A DNA stretch of 33,935 nt from NCBI GenBank assembly GCA_001970955.1, contig MPUH01000807.1, positions 1-33,935 on the forward strand, read 5' to 3'. A program made the position numbers and the translations under genes. The notes beneath the pieces are model-generated. The model did no database searches, had not been told where the DNA came from, and saw nothing but the letters and a program-made list of their open reading frames with translations. The stretch is from Stentor coeruleus (lineage: Eukaryota > Ciliophora > Heterotrichea > Heterotrichida > Stentoridae). Below, piece after piece: positions 10,105 through 20,584 of the stretch (the first letter of the stretch is position 1; every line of letters begins with the position of its first letter).

Positions 10105-10429
10105 AATGACTCAAATCAAATATTTTAAGACAGTTTTCAATAGAAGACAATGGAATTAAGTTTTTAGCCAGATAATACAAATATTTGCTGTTGAAAGGAA
10201 ATTCAATACTCAAAGGTGTNACTGGGCATACTAAGCAAGAGAAGTCTTTCTAGTATTAATGATATTCAAGTTTTAGCAAAACTTACATGCTTAAATTTTA
10301 AGCAGTTTGAGTAAAATGACTCAAATCAAATATTTTAAGACAGTTTTCAATAGAAGACAATGGAATTAGGTTTTTAGCCAGATAATACAAATATTTGCTG
10401 TTGAAAGGAAATTCAATACTCAAAGGTGT
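10011..10429. repeat. 209-bp direct repeat around a single N, two mismatches
   Basis: 10011-10219 is repeated at 10221-10429 across the N at 10220. I see two base differences (ttgcatg/ttacatg and attaag/attagg). The imperfect identity suggests two haplotypes or copies joined end to end. Confidence 0.85.
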
Positions 10430-10564
10430 CACATAAGGTGATTTATAATATAAGATTAAAGTTAAATTATACAAATAAATATCAGGCATCTACAACATCA
10501 TCGTTCAGTTGTCCCTATCGCTTTCATCATTAATTATATCCATTTATATTTACCTTGATAATAA

Positions 10565-11926
10565 ATGTCCTTGACTAAGTATAGGTCTGAAATTTTGAAA
10601 AACACTGCTAGGATGGGTATTAAAAGTTTAGCAAGTTTTCAATCTAAAGCTATACAAAGCATTTCAAGTCAGCAAAATACAGCTATTTTAAGTCAACCTG
10701 GTTCAGGTAAAAGCTTATCATATGTTATAGGTTTAAGTCAAATGATATCATTAAGTATGAACAAAAAATTATCTATGCACACTGAATCCACTTTAGATAC
10801 TTTATTTACAAATCCTAAAATGTCTCCAAACAAACCATCAAACCATGGAGCATTAGTCATAGTTCCAACCCAAGAGCTATCACTGGAAATTTACAAATAC
10901 TTCCGATTAATCGCCCCATGGCTTAATATCGGACGGACAAATTCAAGTCTTCCTGAAGCGACAGGAACCATAAAGTTTATCAGTGAAGAAAGCATAAATG
11001 AAGAAAGTATCAAACAGCAAGGCTTTCATAATCTTGCACTTAGCGTAGACTGGGGAATAGTAGATATCCTCATATCAACACCCTCAATATTAAATCAAAT
11101 TTTAGAATATCGTATAGCAATCAATGAACCTATGATAAACCCAAAAACAATAGTCATTGATGAAATGGATCTTATTCTTGAGTAAAAAATAATTAGAGAA
11201 AAAAGTTTTGCCAGTCCTTTGTCAAAGGTATTTTCACATATTGATAACTGTAACAAAAAACATTTTATTCTTTCAGGATCTCTTTATCCTTATTCAGTGT
11301 ATTCTCCAAGTCCTGCTTCAATATTAGAGAAAAACTTTAATAATTTGAAATTTGTAGTATCAGATAACCATAATAAAATCTCTGAAGATCTTGTTTTTAA
11401 GTTTCATTATTCGAATGAAAATAATAATTTTGGTATTTCTGAATTGACTCAAATTGTAGAGGAAAAAAATGATGAGAGGTTTGTGATATTTGGCGCTTAT
11501 GTTAGTAGATGTATGGATATTAAAAATTCTTTGATGAAAAAAGGTATTTTAGCATCAGTGATATTGGGGGATATGAATTTAGAAGAGAGGATTGGTGAGC
11601 AGATGGAGTTTTTTAAGAATAATAGAGTTTTAGTTTCAATTGATATTGCAGCAAGAGGGATTGAATATAATGCTGATAATGTTATTATTTATAACTTACC
11701 AAAGATTCCAAGTTTGCTGGTTAATAGAATAGGAAGAGTTGGAAGGAGAGGGAAAAAAGGGTGTGTTCATATTTTCATTAATCAGAATGAAAGTGAGATA
11801 ATTAGTTTGCTCAGACCTGGGGCACTGTGGGAGCCAGTCTTTAAGTTTTATTCATCAAGAAATAGAGGAAAAATAAAAATTCACAATGTTTTAAATGCTG
11901 ATACTGACGAAGGTGGTGAAAATTAA
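10565..11926 (+). CDS. DEAD-box-like RNA helicase, two exons
   Basis: Exons 10565-11181 and 11197-11926 join across a 15-nt intron (phase 2, GA|A = Glu) to give about 448 residues. Motifs in order are motif I SQPGSGKS (residues 43-50), Ia VPTQEL, Ib STPSIL, motif II V-I-D-E-M-D, motif III S-G-S, motif V DIAARGIE and motif VI NRIGRVGRRG. These define an ATP-dependent superfamily 2 RNA helicase. Two deviations stand out: motif II is DEMD rather than DEAD, and motif III is SGS rather than SAT. The ATPase residues (K49 and the DE pair) remain. Unspliced RNA stops at once inside the intron. The C-terminus is short and there is no obvious targeting signal. Subfamily is uncertain; loosely DDX28/DDX18-like sizes fit. 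Confidence 0.88.
11182..11196 (+). other. 15-nt intron in helicase gene
   Basis: Sequence GTAAAAAATAATTAG. Removing it joins the helicase motif II exon to the C-terminal exon in frame and removes a TAA. The size and GTA...TAG ends match heterotrich mini-introns. Confidence 0.92.
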
Positions 11927-12142
11927 TATTATTTAGATAATATTTGTGTTATCAAAGTGTTTATGCTTTAAAGCTATGAATTTTATCATTGATGAGCATT
12001 TGGTAAAATATTTTAAACAATAAAATAACTTCAGGAAGTCAATTATATAGAATAAAGTTATCCTATACAAGCATCGCTGATAGTTCTTGTAGAGTTTTTG
12101 TTTTTTACATATCTAATATATTTAAGCCTATGTTTTTAAAAT

Positions 12143-13664
12143 TTACTTCTTTAAAAACTGCTGCAAAATAGATGAAACGTCTGTCCTTGGGATTGGTGCT
12201 TTCTCATCTTTTTTCCCAGGCTTCTTTGGGACGAACTTATTTTCTCTTGTAAAGCTCCCTGATAAATTATGATTTTCTGTATTGTTCGCTTTGAAACTTG
12301 AGTAGTTATTAGCCAAACTTTCTATAAACTCATAATTTTCTTCATATTTCGGCTTGCCACTACGTTCTTCTTTAATATGTACCCCACTAAATGAATCTTT
12401 AAAACTCTCGTTTTTATCTTGATTCCCTCTCATAAGCTCTCTTCCCCTCTCTTCTGCCAGCTGTTCAAGGTTTTTCTTTAATAACTGCCCAGTTTCAATT
12501 ATAAAATCCTGTATTTCCGTAGCAATTGAGTTTTTCATCTTCATAATCCTCTGAGGAATTTCTGCTAAAATAATATCCTGACTTACTTTTTCAAATTTAT
12601 TCGCCAGGTTTTCTATTGACTTTTCTATATACTTAACAACTTCAAGTCTCAAATCATTAGCATCAGTTGATGAGCTGTCAAAATACATATCATCTGACTC
12701 TAAACGGATTTTATCCACAGATCTCTTCCCTCGTCCGCTACGTGATAAAGCTAAATGTGGGACGAAATTTATTTGAATTTCACTTGGAGTGACTTTAAAA
12801 CCTTTGTTTCTATATGCTTCATCAACCGTATTCAAACAATTTTCTTTAAGTTTCACATAATTGTCTTGAATGCTTTTTAATACAAAAGCTTCGATCTCTT
12901 CAATAAGAATCTCTTCAGCTTGGGAAATCTCTTCATTCAGACAATGCTCAAGTATTTCACTCCATTCACTCGACAGTTCTTTTTCAATTTTCTTGGTCTG
13001 CGTTTTCACGTGGTTTTCAACTTCTTCTTGAAGTTTCCCAGTTTTTTTAGTTTCATAAGGTTTATTATTTTTTACAGGTTTAATTTCAGATTGTATTGAA
13101 GAAATCGAAGAGTTCATAATTTTCCCTAATGTGTTTGGGGTTTGTCTTTTTTCAGGGATATTATATTGTTCGTATTTCTGTAATAAAGCAATGACCTCTG
13201 CGCTTTTTGCCCTTTCCACAGCCTTTTTACCAAACTAATTATCCCTTACGCAGTCTTTATGGTTAGGATCAGCCCCATTGTCTAGAAGAATCTGTACTAT
13301 TGAGTAATAATTATGATAAACTGAAATCATCAATGGGGTCCAGCCTCTATTATCTGGAACATTTACTAATGCTCCTGACCCAAGGAGTATTGTGGTGATT
13401 TCTTCTCTATTATGCCAGCAGGCAAGAAATAAAATACTTTGACCAGCCTATATAGTTCTATACCTCATTTATAGAGTTTATATCTGCTTCTTCTTGAATC
13501 AATTCATAAACTATATCCAAATACCCATTTCTTACTGCTAAAGCTAGTCCTGAATAGCCATTTTCGTTTTTCTCATTGACGTTTACTCTTTTAAGCAGGT
13601 GTTTGAAAGTTTGAACGTCTCCCCTTTCGCAAGCATTCAAAAATGTTTCGGTGATGTTTGCCAT
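12143..13664 (-). CDS. Ankyrin-repeat/coiled-coil protein, three exons
   Basis: On the minus strand the exons are 13664-13464, 13447-13250 and 13234-12143, joined across 16-nt and 15-nt introns, giving about 496 residues. The first ~130 residues hold about four ankyrin repeats, with matches such as NGYSGLALAVRNGYLDIVYELI and NRGWTPLMISVYHNYYSIVQILLDNGADPN. They close with KKAVERAKSAEVIALLQKYEQ, a common ankyrin end in ciliates. The rest is Glu/Lys-rich, largely helical or coiled, with a Ser-rich and charged C-terminal third. The start is the ATG at 13662-13664. Ankyrin repeats imply a protein-binding role, and the partner is unknown. Without splicing the gene would look like three broken pieces. 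Confidence 0.88.
13235..13249 (-). other. 15-nt intron in ankyrin gene
   Basis: Minus-strand sequence GTAAGGGATAATTAG, phase 0. Its own TAG acceptor is an in-frame stop if retained. Removal joins the last ankyrin repeat (HKDC|FGKKAVERA) in frame. Confidence 0.92.
13448..13463 (-). other. 16-nt intron in ankyrin gene
   Basis: Minus-strand sequence GTATAGAACTATATAG, phase 0, with an in-frame TAG as second codon. Removal joins SINE|AGQSILFLACW, a seamless ankyrin repeat. The length is not a multiple of three, so retention also shifts the frame. Confidence 0.92.
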
Positions 13665-13731
13665 TTATCTTTCTTATGTATAAATTGTGAAATTTTTTAG
13701 AGAAGATGAATGTAGTTAGTACATTTTGAGT

Positions 13732-14646
13732 TTAAAGGAAATATTCGGGAGGAGGCTTTTTGGCTGGAATATGCCTTTCGTCGTGGGGTGCGGCGTTGAA
13801 AACTTTGAAGTCTTTGTTGAGGTTTTCATCTAGTTTCATTATCGCTGCTACATTGCCACAGCGGTAGCAGTAATTTGGAGCACTCCATACAGTGACGAGT
13901 TTGTCGTTGAACATGCATTTGTAACCTTCCATGACAAGTTGATGAGCTCTTGATATCATAGTTATATTATTACTATGACAAAACTCATCAACAATATTAC
14001 CCCCAAACACATACCCAGCTCCTCTCGGCGATAGCGACCACCCAGATATTTCCTCAGGATCCGACCAGAGTAAATCACACATAGCCCCATCATGAGGTAC
14101 TTCCTGTTTCCTATCAATAGCTCTAATTTCATCTAATGAGCTTAACGATGGCGAAAGCCCACCATGCACACAGAAAATTTTCCCATCAATCAGCGTGCCT
14201 AAAGCCAGATAATCAAACACTTCTGTACAATACCTCCACACATTAGCACCTCCATATTTCCTAATACATTCATCATAAAATCCATAAACCTGAGTTATTT
14301 GCCTTGACTCATGATTTCCTCTAATTAAAGTTACTTGATCCGGGTATCTAACTTTATAAGCCAAAAGCAATAACCATGTTTCCACAGAAAAATACCCTCT
14401 ATCCACAAAATCCCCTAAAAATATATAATTCGTCTCTGGTGGTTCGCCTCCAACTTTAAACAACTCCATCAAATCGTAAAACTGTCCATGAATATCCCCA
14501 CAAATTGTCACCGGTGAAGTAACTTTCGTAACATTGCTTTCTTCAATCAGAATGTCTTTGGCTAGTTGGCAGAGCTCTTTAACTTCAGACTCTTTGATAT
14601 ACTCACAACGTTTAAGCTGTTCAATTTGCCTGTCAAGTTCATCCAT
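13732..14646 (-). CDS. PPP4C: Serine/threonine protein phosphatase 4 catalytic subunit
   Basis: The 304-residue protein is a full PPP-family phosphatase with the metal-binding motifs GDIHG (50-54), GDFVDRG (78-84) and RGNHE (109-113), then HGG and RAHQ. The N-terminus [19 protein letters not shown] and the segments [15 protein letters not shown] and [11 protein letters not shown] are closer to PP4 than to PP2A or PP6 as I recall them. The C-terminus ends Tyr-Phe-Leu, the methylated tail of the PP2A/PP4/PP6 group that controls binding of regulatory subunits. PP4 acts in DNA-damage response, centrosome or basal-body function and splicing in other eukaryotes. The gene lies head-to-head with eIF3i, with 34 bp between the ATGs. 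It is intronless. Confidence 0.95.
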   Translation of the reverse strand: MDELDRQIEQLKRCEYIKESEVKELCQLAKDILIEESNVTKVTSPVTICGDIHGQFYDLMELFKVGGEPPETNYIFLGDFVDRGYFSVETWLLLLAYKVRYPDQVTLIRGNHESRQITQVYGFYDECIRKYGGANVWRYCTEVFDYLALGTLIDGKIFCVHGGLSPSLSSLDEIRAIDRKQEVPHDGAMCDLLWSDPEEISGWSLSPRGAGYVFGGNIVDEFCHSNNITMISRAHQLVMEGYKCMFNDKLVTVWSAPNYCYRCGNVAAIMKLDENLNKDFKVFNAAPHDERHIPAKKPPPEYFL

Positions 14647-14680
14647 TTGTTAAGTATTAGAAGAAATATGGTGGTAATAA
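14647..14680. promoter_or_regulatory. 34-bp bidirectional intergenic region
   Basis: Only 34 bases separate the ATG of the PP4 gene (minus) from the ATG of eIF3i (plus). Both genes are well supported, so promoters and both leaders must overlap the other gene's coding sequence or be extremely short. No TATA-like box is evident within it. The regulatory call is inference from position. Confidence 0.45.
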
Positions 14681-15697
14681 ATGAGACCTATTGTGATAAG
14701 TTGCCATTCAAGACCTGTATCTGTGGTTAGATTCAATAGAGATGGCGATTTATTCTTTACTGCCTCATTAGATGGCTCAGTATCTGCTTTTTGGACTGAA
14801 CCTGTTGAAAGATTAGGCACATATAAGTCTGAAGGCGCTGTCAAGTCTTTGAGTATTTCTGATGACTCTAAGATCATTATTATAGGCTCAGCGATTAATG
14901 GGATTTTTGTTTTTGAGGTAGAGAATGGGGTTAAAGTGAATATTTTGCCTTCTTATCAATTGAAACAAGTTGAGTTTGCTGCAGGAAGCAGAAGCTTTTT
15001 CCTTATCCACAATTACAGCAAGAATACGATTGTTGATATTATTCAAAGCTCGATGTTTGCTGTGAAAGTTGAGGATAAAGCTTATGATAATGCTTATACA
15101 GACAGCACAAAAACTACACTTGTGAGATCGGATGTTGCTTATACAAAAGGTGCTTGGGGGTATTTGAATAGGACTATTGTACTTGGTACATCTAAAGGGC
15201 ATTTGGATATTTTTGACGTTGCTACAAAGAGTAAGATTCAGTCAATTAGCCCACATTTTGAAGCAATTACAGATATTAGGTTTTCTATGGATTTTACACT
15301 TATGATTACTGCTTCTAGAGATTCGTTTTGTAATGTTTATGACTCAGTTACGATGAAGACTGTGCGCACATATAATGCTCAGAGACCTTTGAACTCAGCA
15401 GTTATTTCTCCATTGGTTATTAGTGACCAGAAATATCATGCTATTATTGGTGGAGGACAAGAAACCCGTGATGTTACAATCACTAAAGCTGATGTACTTT
15501 TTATATAGCAAGGTGGCTTTGAAATCACTGTTTTCAACATGATGTATGGTGATGAAGTTGGAGCGCTAAAAGGGCATTTCGGTCCTGTGCATAGTGTTGA
15601 TGTACATCCAAGAGGAGAAATTATCATATCAGGATCTGAAGATGGTTATGCTAGGTTCCATAAACTTGACAATGACTATTTCACTAATAAGAATTAG
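14681..15697 (+). CDS. EIF3I: Translation initiation factor eIF3 subunit i (WD40)
   Basis: Exons 14681-15493 and 15509-15697 join across a 15-nt intron to give 333 residues (human eIF3i is 325). It is a WD40 propeller opening MRPIVISCHSRPVSVVRFNR, with blades containing GDLFFTASLDGSV, ITDIRFSMDFTLMITASRDS and, from the second exon, LKGHFGPVHSVDVHPRGE and GSEDGYARFH. The stretches RPLNSAVISP and GGGQETRDVT are hallmarks of eIF3i. In the eIF3 complex it binds eIF3b/g and helps mRNA scanning in the cytoplasm. Without splicing the ORF ends 62 residues early, losing the last blade. The stop is TAG. Confidence 0.95.
15494..15508 (+). other. 15-nt intron in eIF3i gene
   Basis: Sequence GTACTTTTTATATAG, phase 0. 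The acceptor TAG is itself an in-frame stop when the intron is retained. Removal joins TITKAD|QGGFEITVF, which continues the eIF3i family sequence. Confidence 0.93.
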
Positions 15698-15778
15698 GAT
15701 ATTACTAACTTTTAGGTTTTTGATAAATGCTATTTCAAATCTTAACACAAATGAAATAATATCGTAAAAACTTACAAA

Positions 15779-16771
15779 ATGATTCAAGATAAACTTACAG
15801 AAAGCTTTGCGACCATAAAAAAAATCGAAAAAGAAATCAGTGCGCAACGTGAAAAATTACGGCAAATTCGTGCTGATCTTATAATCCAACAAAAATCACT
15901 TGAAAAAAATCTTGACCCCCATCTTGTGTCTTTGCATAACGAAAACTCGCTTCTTCGACAAGAAAAACTAGAAATGCTGAACTTCAGAAATAAATTAACC
16001 TTAGAAGCTATTCGTGATAAGGATTTGAAACTATACAATTTAATTAAAAAATTTCAAAGCGCGGAGTCTTTGCATTTATCTTTAAAATCATCTCTTCTAA
16101 CACTAGATGACACAAGAAAAGCCTTTTTAGAAAAGTATTCAATCATAACCCAAAACCTTCAGATTGAAGATAAACTTAAAGCACGCGCTAAAGAACTTGA
16201 AAAACAATGTGAAGCCCGTATAACTAGCATAGAAAAACTTAAAGCTTGCCTTTATACAAAGAAAAAAACTTTATGTAACCCAGGCAAAGAGGAAGATGAA
16301 ATCGCACATTTAATGGGAGTTTATGAAGGGCTTGTTAAACAAAAACTTGATCTTGTTGATGAAAATGAGAGGATTATGTTGGAAATCCAGCATACAACTG
16401 AGGAAATAAAGGATTATCAATCTTCACCACATAATAAAAGCACAATTATTACGAGGGTTAAAGAAACAATAGAAGAAAATGAAGGTGATGTAAAGAAAAT
16501 TGAAGAGAAGATTAGAGAAAAGATGATAAAGTTTAAAGAACTTAAAGAAAAATGTGATGAACTAAGAAAAGCTATTAAAACATATAGGGCTAAGTCCAGG
16601 GATAATAGTTTTTGCTCTACGAAAAGGTATATGCCAAGGAAAATAGAAGAAGGAAACTCTTTTGAATCGCTTACAAGTCCGAAGGAGGGAAGTGGTAGAG
16701 CTGTGGCTGCGAAGAAGATTATCGAATTTAATAGAAGTCATTTTATCAAGAAGAAAACAATGTTTGTATAA
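15779..16771 (+). CDS. Coiled-coil protein of unknown function
   Basis: A 330-residue protein, Lys/Glu-rich, predicted from heptad-like spacing to be coiled coil over most of residues 1-265, for example IKKIEKEISAQREKLRQI and VKKIEEKIREKMIKFKEL. The last ~60 residues are basic, Ser-rich and non-coiled. There is no membrane segment or enzyme motif. Such proteins are common in the ciliate cytoskeleton, but no family is recognised here. The start ATG follows a short spacer (81 bp) from eIF3i on the same strand. There is no intron. Confidence 0.85.
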   Translation: MIQDKLTESFATIKKIEKEISAQREKLRQIRADLIIQQKSLEKNLDPHLVSLHNENSLLRQEKLEMLNFRNKLTLEAIRDKDLKLYNLIKKFQSAESLHLSLKSSLLTLDDTRKAFLEKYSIITQNLQIEDKLKARAKELEKQCEARITSIEKLKACLYTKKKTLCNPGKEEDEIAHLMGVYEGLVKQKLDLVDENERIMLEIQHTTEEIKDYQSSPHNKSTIITRVKETIEENEGDVKKIEEKIREKMIKFKELKEKCDELRKAIKTYRAKSRDNSFCSTKRYMPRKIEEGNSFESLTSPKEGSGRAVAAKKIIEFNRSHFIKKKTMFV

Positions 16772-17512
16772 ATATTATTATTTGCGAGTATTATAATTTT
16801 CATAGCCTATTTAGGTAATATATTTTATAACATTAATGCATTATATAAAATTTTGTTGCTGAATATTTCAAAGAAGATTAATATAAAATTTGATATAAAG
16901 GTAAGAATGATTTATAAATTTTAGTTTTTATATATATTTAAAAACTGTTTATGATACTGTGCTAAACCTGGGACCTTTATAAATACAACTAATTTCAAAA
17001 AATATATAATTGTATCAATCTTTATTTATAATTAAAGTGCTTTACTTTGAATTTTAGTGAATTACTATCCAGCTTTTCTCTTGATAAAGTACTTCCTAAA
17101 AAATTATTTAAAATTACAAATTTTTAGTATTTTAAGTCTTCATATTATAATTTCCTTATTCAATCAATATAAAATATGCTTTTTCTTGCCTTATCTCTCA
17201 AGCTTTTGATGCATATAATCCATTTCTAATCTATATAATAAATGCTAAAGCACACTATTCAAAAACTATAAATCCAACTGAAATTAGACAAAAATTACTA
17301 TCCAATATTTTCAACGAAAACTAAATACCTATTTTGCCCTCTGCCTACTATCCTAACAATAAACATCTAATTCTTCCCAAATTGTCAGCATCTAAAGCTA
17401 GCCTCTTCTTTAAATTAAATAAAAATCTATCAATCTTCATCCATAAACTAAAAACTATAATAAACCTTGCTCAAAGGGGCATATGAGAAAAATGGCTTAT
17501 AAATAGCGGGAA
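16772..17512. other. AT-rich spacer with a short upstream ORF
   Basis: About 740 bases of AT-rich sequence. The only thing noted is a 7-codon ORF at 17483-17506 (MRKMAYK) ending 6 bases before the importin ATG. Whether it lies in the transcript is unknown. Confidence 0.5.
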
Positions 17513-20500
17513 ATGGAAGAATTTCAAAAGATATTACTCAGTATATTAAGTAAAAATCACGAAACCCGGGACTTTGGCGAGACAGCCTTCAACACAATGC
17601 TAGCACAATCCTCCGACAATGTCTGCTTCACTTTAATCTCCTGCATAGCCAACTCTCCAGAAGATTTGTCCTGTTTATCAGCAGTTCTATTCCGAAGACT
17701 TTTCATCCAAAAAGCTCTTCCTCTTCCAGAAAACTCTTATAATCAAATCAAATCTGATCTCATGTCTTTAATTACTGAAAATCGACCTTTATCTTTATTA
17801 AAAAAAATAGGCGACATCCTCATCCCTTTATCGCACATGCTAAACTTTTCTAATGAAATTCTTAGTCAAATGACTTTTTGGCTTTCTTCATCCTCACAAA
17901 CCCTTCATCTATTCTCTTTATATCTATTTGAAATATCAACTGAGCATAGTCATATTGTTATGATAATTGACCAAAATGCTGATTCAGTGCTCCAGCTTAT
18001 GTGGAATAGTTTGAAAGCTGATAATGCTAAAGTTAAAGCTGCAGCTTGTAGGACAACTTGTTTAGTTCTTTCGAGGATTAATGAAAATGACAATTATCGC
18101 AAAGCATTTAATATAATTTTAGAACTTTTTCAAAGCCTTCCTATTGAAGAAACTGCTTCAGCATTGACAGCTTTAGCTGAACTTATAGACAACTCTCCAA
18201 GGATTATTTTAGGATCAGTTGATAAAATAGCTCAGATCATGGCAGGAATATGCAAAACTAACACTGTACCTTATGATGTTAGACTAGCAGGATTACAAGT
18301 TTTTCATGCAACAATACAAAGAGCATTTGGTATAATCAAAGATAATATTCAATTTATCCAAGAAACGATAACTTTATCTTTAATGCTTATATCAGAAATA
18401 GAATTCGCAAATGATTTAGTTGCCTGGGATGCTGAACCTGAGACTGATGCTACTGAGAGTATTCATATTTTAGGTAAAGAGCTCCTTTGTGCTATTGTTG
18501 AAGCTTTTTCTGAAGCTGCTTATCCACATCTTATTGTCCTTATTGAAGCACATATTAATGCAGCACATTGGTTGCATAAACATACTGGGATATTGGCGCT
18601 TGGGCTAATAGCAAATGATTGTGTAAAAGTTATGAAAAGCAGTTTAGAGCATTATATGACAATTTTGATAAATTTATCAAATCATGAGCATCCAAGAGTC
18701 CGTTGGGCTTGCTTGACAACAATTGGCTTGTTCTGTACAGCTTTTGCTCCAGAAATCCAAAAATCATATGCACAAAGCGTTCTGCCAATTATTATTAGGA
18801 ATATTAAACAAGGCAATACAAGCAAGCTTATTATTCAATCTTTGAACTGTATAATAAACTATACAAAAGGCCTTGATGAAGACAATGAAATGAATAAATT
18901 CACAGCATTTCTCCCTGAGATCATGACTTGTTTTAGTATTTTTTTCACTAGTTCATCAACAACTATGATAGTATTAAATGAAGTTCTTAAGTCATTATCA
19001 GCAATATCTTTAGAAGTTGATAGCTTTTCTCAATATTTAAATTTGTTTTTACCAGGACTAAGAGCTCTTTTTATGAATGGCATGCTTGAAAACAGTCATT
19101 TCACAAGTCAAGCTCTGACTTGTCTAGGATGTTTTGCTAGATGTGCGAATATAGCAAATGTTGAAGATATACTGAATGATATGTTAAGATTAAAACAACT
19201 AATTACTCCTGACAATGAAAACTATAACAATTTACTTGATGTTATTGTAGGATGCCTAGAAACAGTTGGGCCAAATCACTTAGATTTATTAGACCTTATA
19301 ATTAAAGAGCTTCTAATTAATGCTGCCGCACATACTGAACTTCTTAGTAAAAACTTGGAGTCTAAAAGAGGATTTTTCAGCAGCATATCTTTAGAAATCT
19401 GTGGACTAAAAGATAAAAGTACTGAGATACCAACTGGAGCATATGAAACAAAACTTGGAGCTTGTAGACTTCTTTATATTTTATCAACTTCACTTGGCAA
19501 ACACTATATAAATTGGGTTGGGCAAACCCTTGAAACTATGAACAAACTTGTGCTTTTCCCTTTAAACAAAAAAATTCGCAAATTTGCTTTGAAAATCGTC
19601 ACTTTTTTGCCTACAATCTGTGAACCAACACAGAGAGATGCGATGATCTTATCAATATTCCCATATTTCATAGCAAATTTAGCTGAAAGAATCAACACTT
19701 ATCCCGAAGATGTCTGTTCTTTAGTCACTTCTATGAAAAAAATCAGTAAAAATGCTGGGAATATTAGTTTTATTGGGATTACTGGGGCACAAACTTTGGC
19801 TGAAGTCTTATCTGAGAATATTAAAGCTGTAATTTTAAGAGGGAAAAAACGTAAAGCTTTTGTCAATGCAGTTGGAGATGGGAAATTATATTGTGAAGAA
19901 CTGGAGAATATAAAAGAATCTGAAGAAGTTGATGCTAAGATACTGAGAAATTCAGTAGATTTGATTGGGATATTGATGAAATCATTTAAGAGCCAATTTT
20001 TAGGATTCTTTAGAGTTCATTTTCAGTCCTTGCTTGGTGAATTGTTATATGATTCAGAAGCTAGTGATGATGAAACTTTATCGAGTTTGTGCTTGTTTTG
20101 CGATTATATTGAGTTTACTGGGGATCTTTTGGTAAACCAAGACTCATCTTTGCTTCTTACAGCTTTTACTAAGCTGGCTTATCATGAAAATCATAATATT
20201 AGGCAGTGCGCTGTGTATGGTATTGGTCTTGGGGCAGTTTATGGCAATCCTCAGATATTTGCTAGACATCAGAATCAGTGCATTGAGGCTTGCAAATACG
20301 TCCTTTCAAATCCTTGTGCCTTTACTGAAGAGCTTATAGAATGCACTGAATGCGCTGCTGGAGCCATAGGGAAAATTGCCTTGAATTATTCAGAAGAGTT
20401 GATACAAGTATGGATGCAATATTTACCATTTAAATCTGACGAAGAAGAAGCTTGCATAGCTCATGACTTGTTTATTAAAAACTTTGGCAAGATTACTAAA

Positions 20501-20584
20501 TACCCAAATGCTTACTCTAAACTCGAACAGATTAAAACTGCTCCTAAAGGGTATGTTTTTAAAGAAAGCTTAGATGCTTTATAA
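17513..20584 (+). CDS. Importin-beta family karyopherin, IPO5/Kap121-like
   Basis: The 1023-residue protein is a solenoid of HEAT repeats with Ala/Leu-rich helices throughout and no membrane segment. An importin-beta-like N-terminus (residues 1-80) has scattered Leu and an LFRRLF helix. The central block around residues 340-420 is diagnostic of IPO5-type: W..KH.GILALGLIANDC, then LSNHEHPRVRWACLTTIGLFCTAFAPEIQ. It would carry cargo, probably including ribosomal proteins and histones by family precedent, through the nuclear pore with RanGTP. IPO5 is about 1100 residues, so this copy is slightly short. It is intronless, an unusually long single exon. Confidence 0.9.
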   Translation: MEEFQKILLSILSKNHETRDFGETAFNTMLAQSSDNVCFTLISCIANSPEDLSCLSAVLFRRLFIQKALPLPENSYNQIKSDLMSLITENRPLSLLKKIGDILIPLSHMLNFSNEILSQMTFWLSSSSQTLHLFSLYLFEISTEHSHIVMIIDQNADSVLQLMWNSLKADNAKVKAAACRTTCLVLSRINENDNYRKAFNIILELFQSLPIEETASALTALAELIDNSPRIILGSVDKIAQIMAGICKTNTVPYDVRLAGLQVFHATIQRAFGIIKDNIQFIQETITLSLMLISEIEFANDLVAWDAEPETDATESIHILGKELLCAIVEAFSEAAYPHLIVLIEAHINAAHWLHKHTGILALGLIANDCVKVMKSSLEHYMTILINLSNHEHPRVRWACLTTIGLFCTAFAPEIQKSYAQSVLPIIIRNIKQGNTSKLIIQSLNCIINYTKGLDEDNEMNKFTAFLPEIMTCFSIFFTSSSTTMIVLNEVLKSLSAISLEVDSFSQYLNLFLPGLRALFMNGMLENSHFTSQALTCLGCFARCANIANVEDILNDMLRLKQLITPDNENYNNLLDVIVGCLETVGPNHLDLLDLIIKELLINAAAHTELLSKNLESKRGFFSSISLEICGLKDKSTEIPTGAYETKLGACRLLYILSTSLGKHYINWVGQTLETMNKLVLFPLNKKIRKFALKIVTFLPTICEPTQRDAMILSIFPYFIANLAERINTYPEDVCSLVTSMKKISKNAGNISFIGITGAQTLAEVLSENIKAVILRGKKRKAFVNAVGDGKLYCEELENIKESEEVDAKILRNSVDLIGILMKSFKSQFLGFFRVHFQSLLGELLYDSEASDDETLSSLCLFCDYIEFTGDLLVNQDSSLLLTAFTKLAYHENHNIRQCAVYGIGLGAVYGNPQIFARHQNQCIEACKYVLSNPCAFTEELIECTECAAGAIGKIALNYSEELIQVWMQYLPFKSDEEEACIAHDLFIKNFGKITKYPNAYSKLEQIKTAPKGYVFKESLDAL

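Noticed and set aside
13232..13470. Treating the ankyrin gene as three separate broken ORFs
   Set aside because: Removing 15- and 16-nt GTA...TAG introns gives seamless ankyrin repeats in frame.
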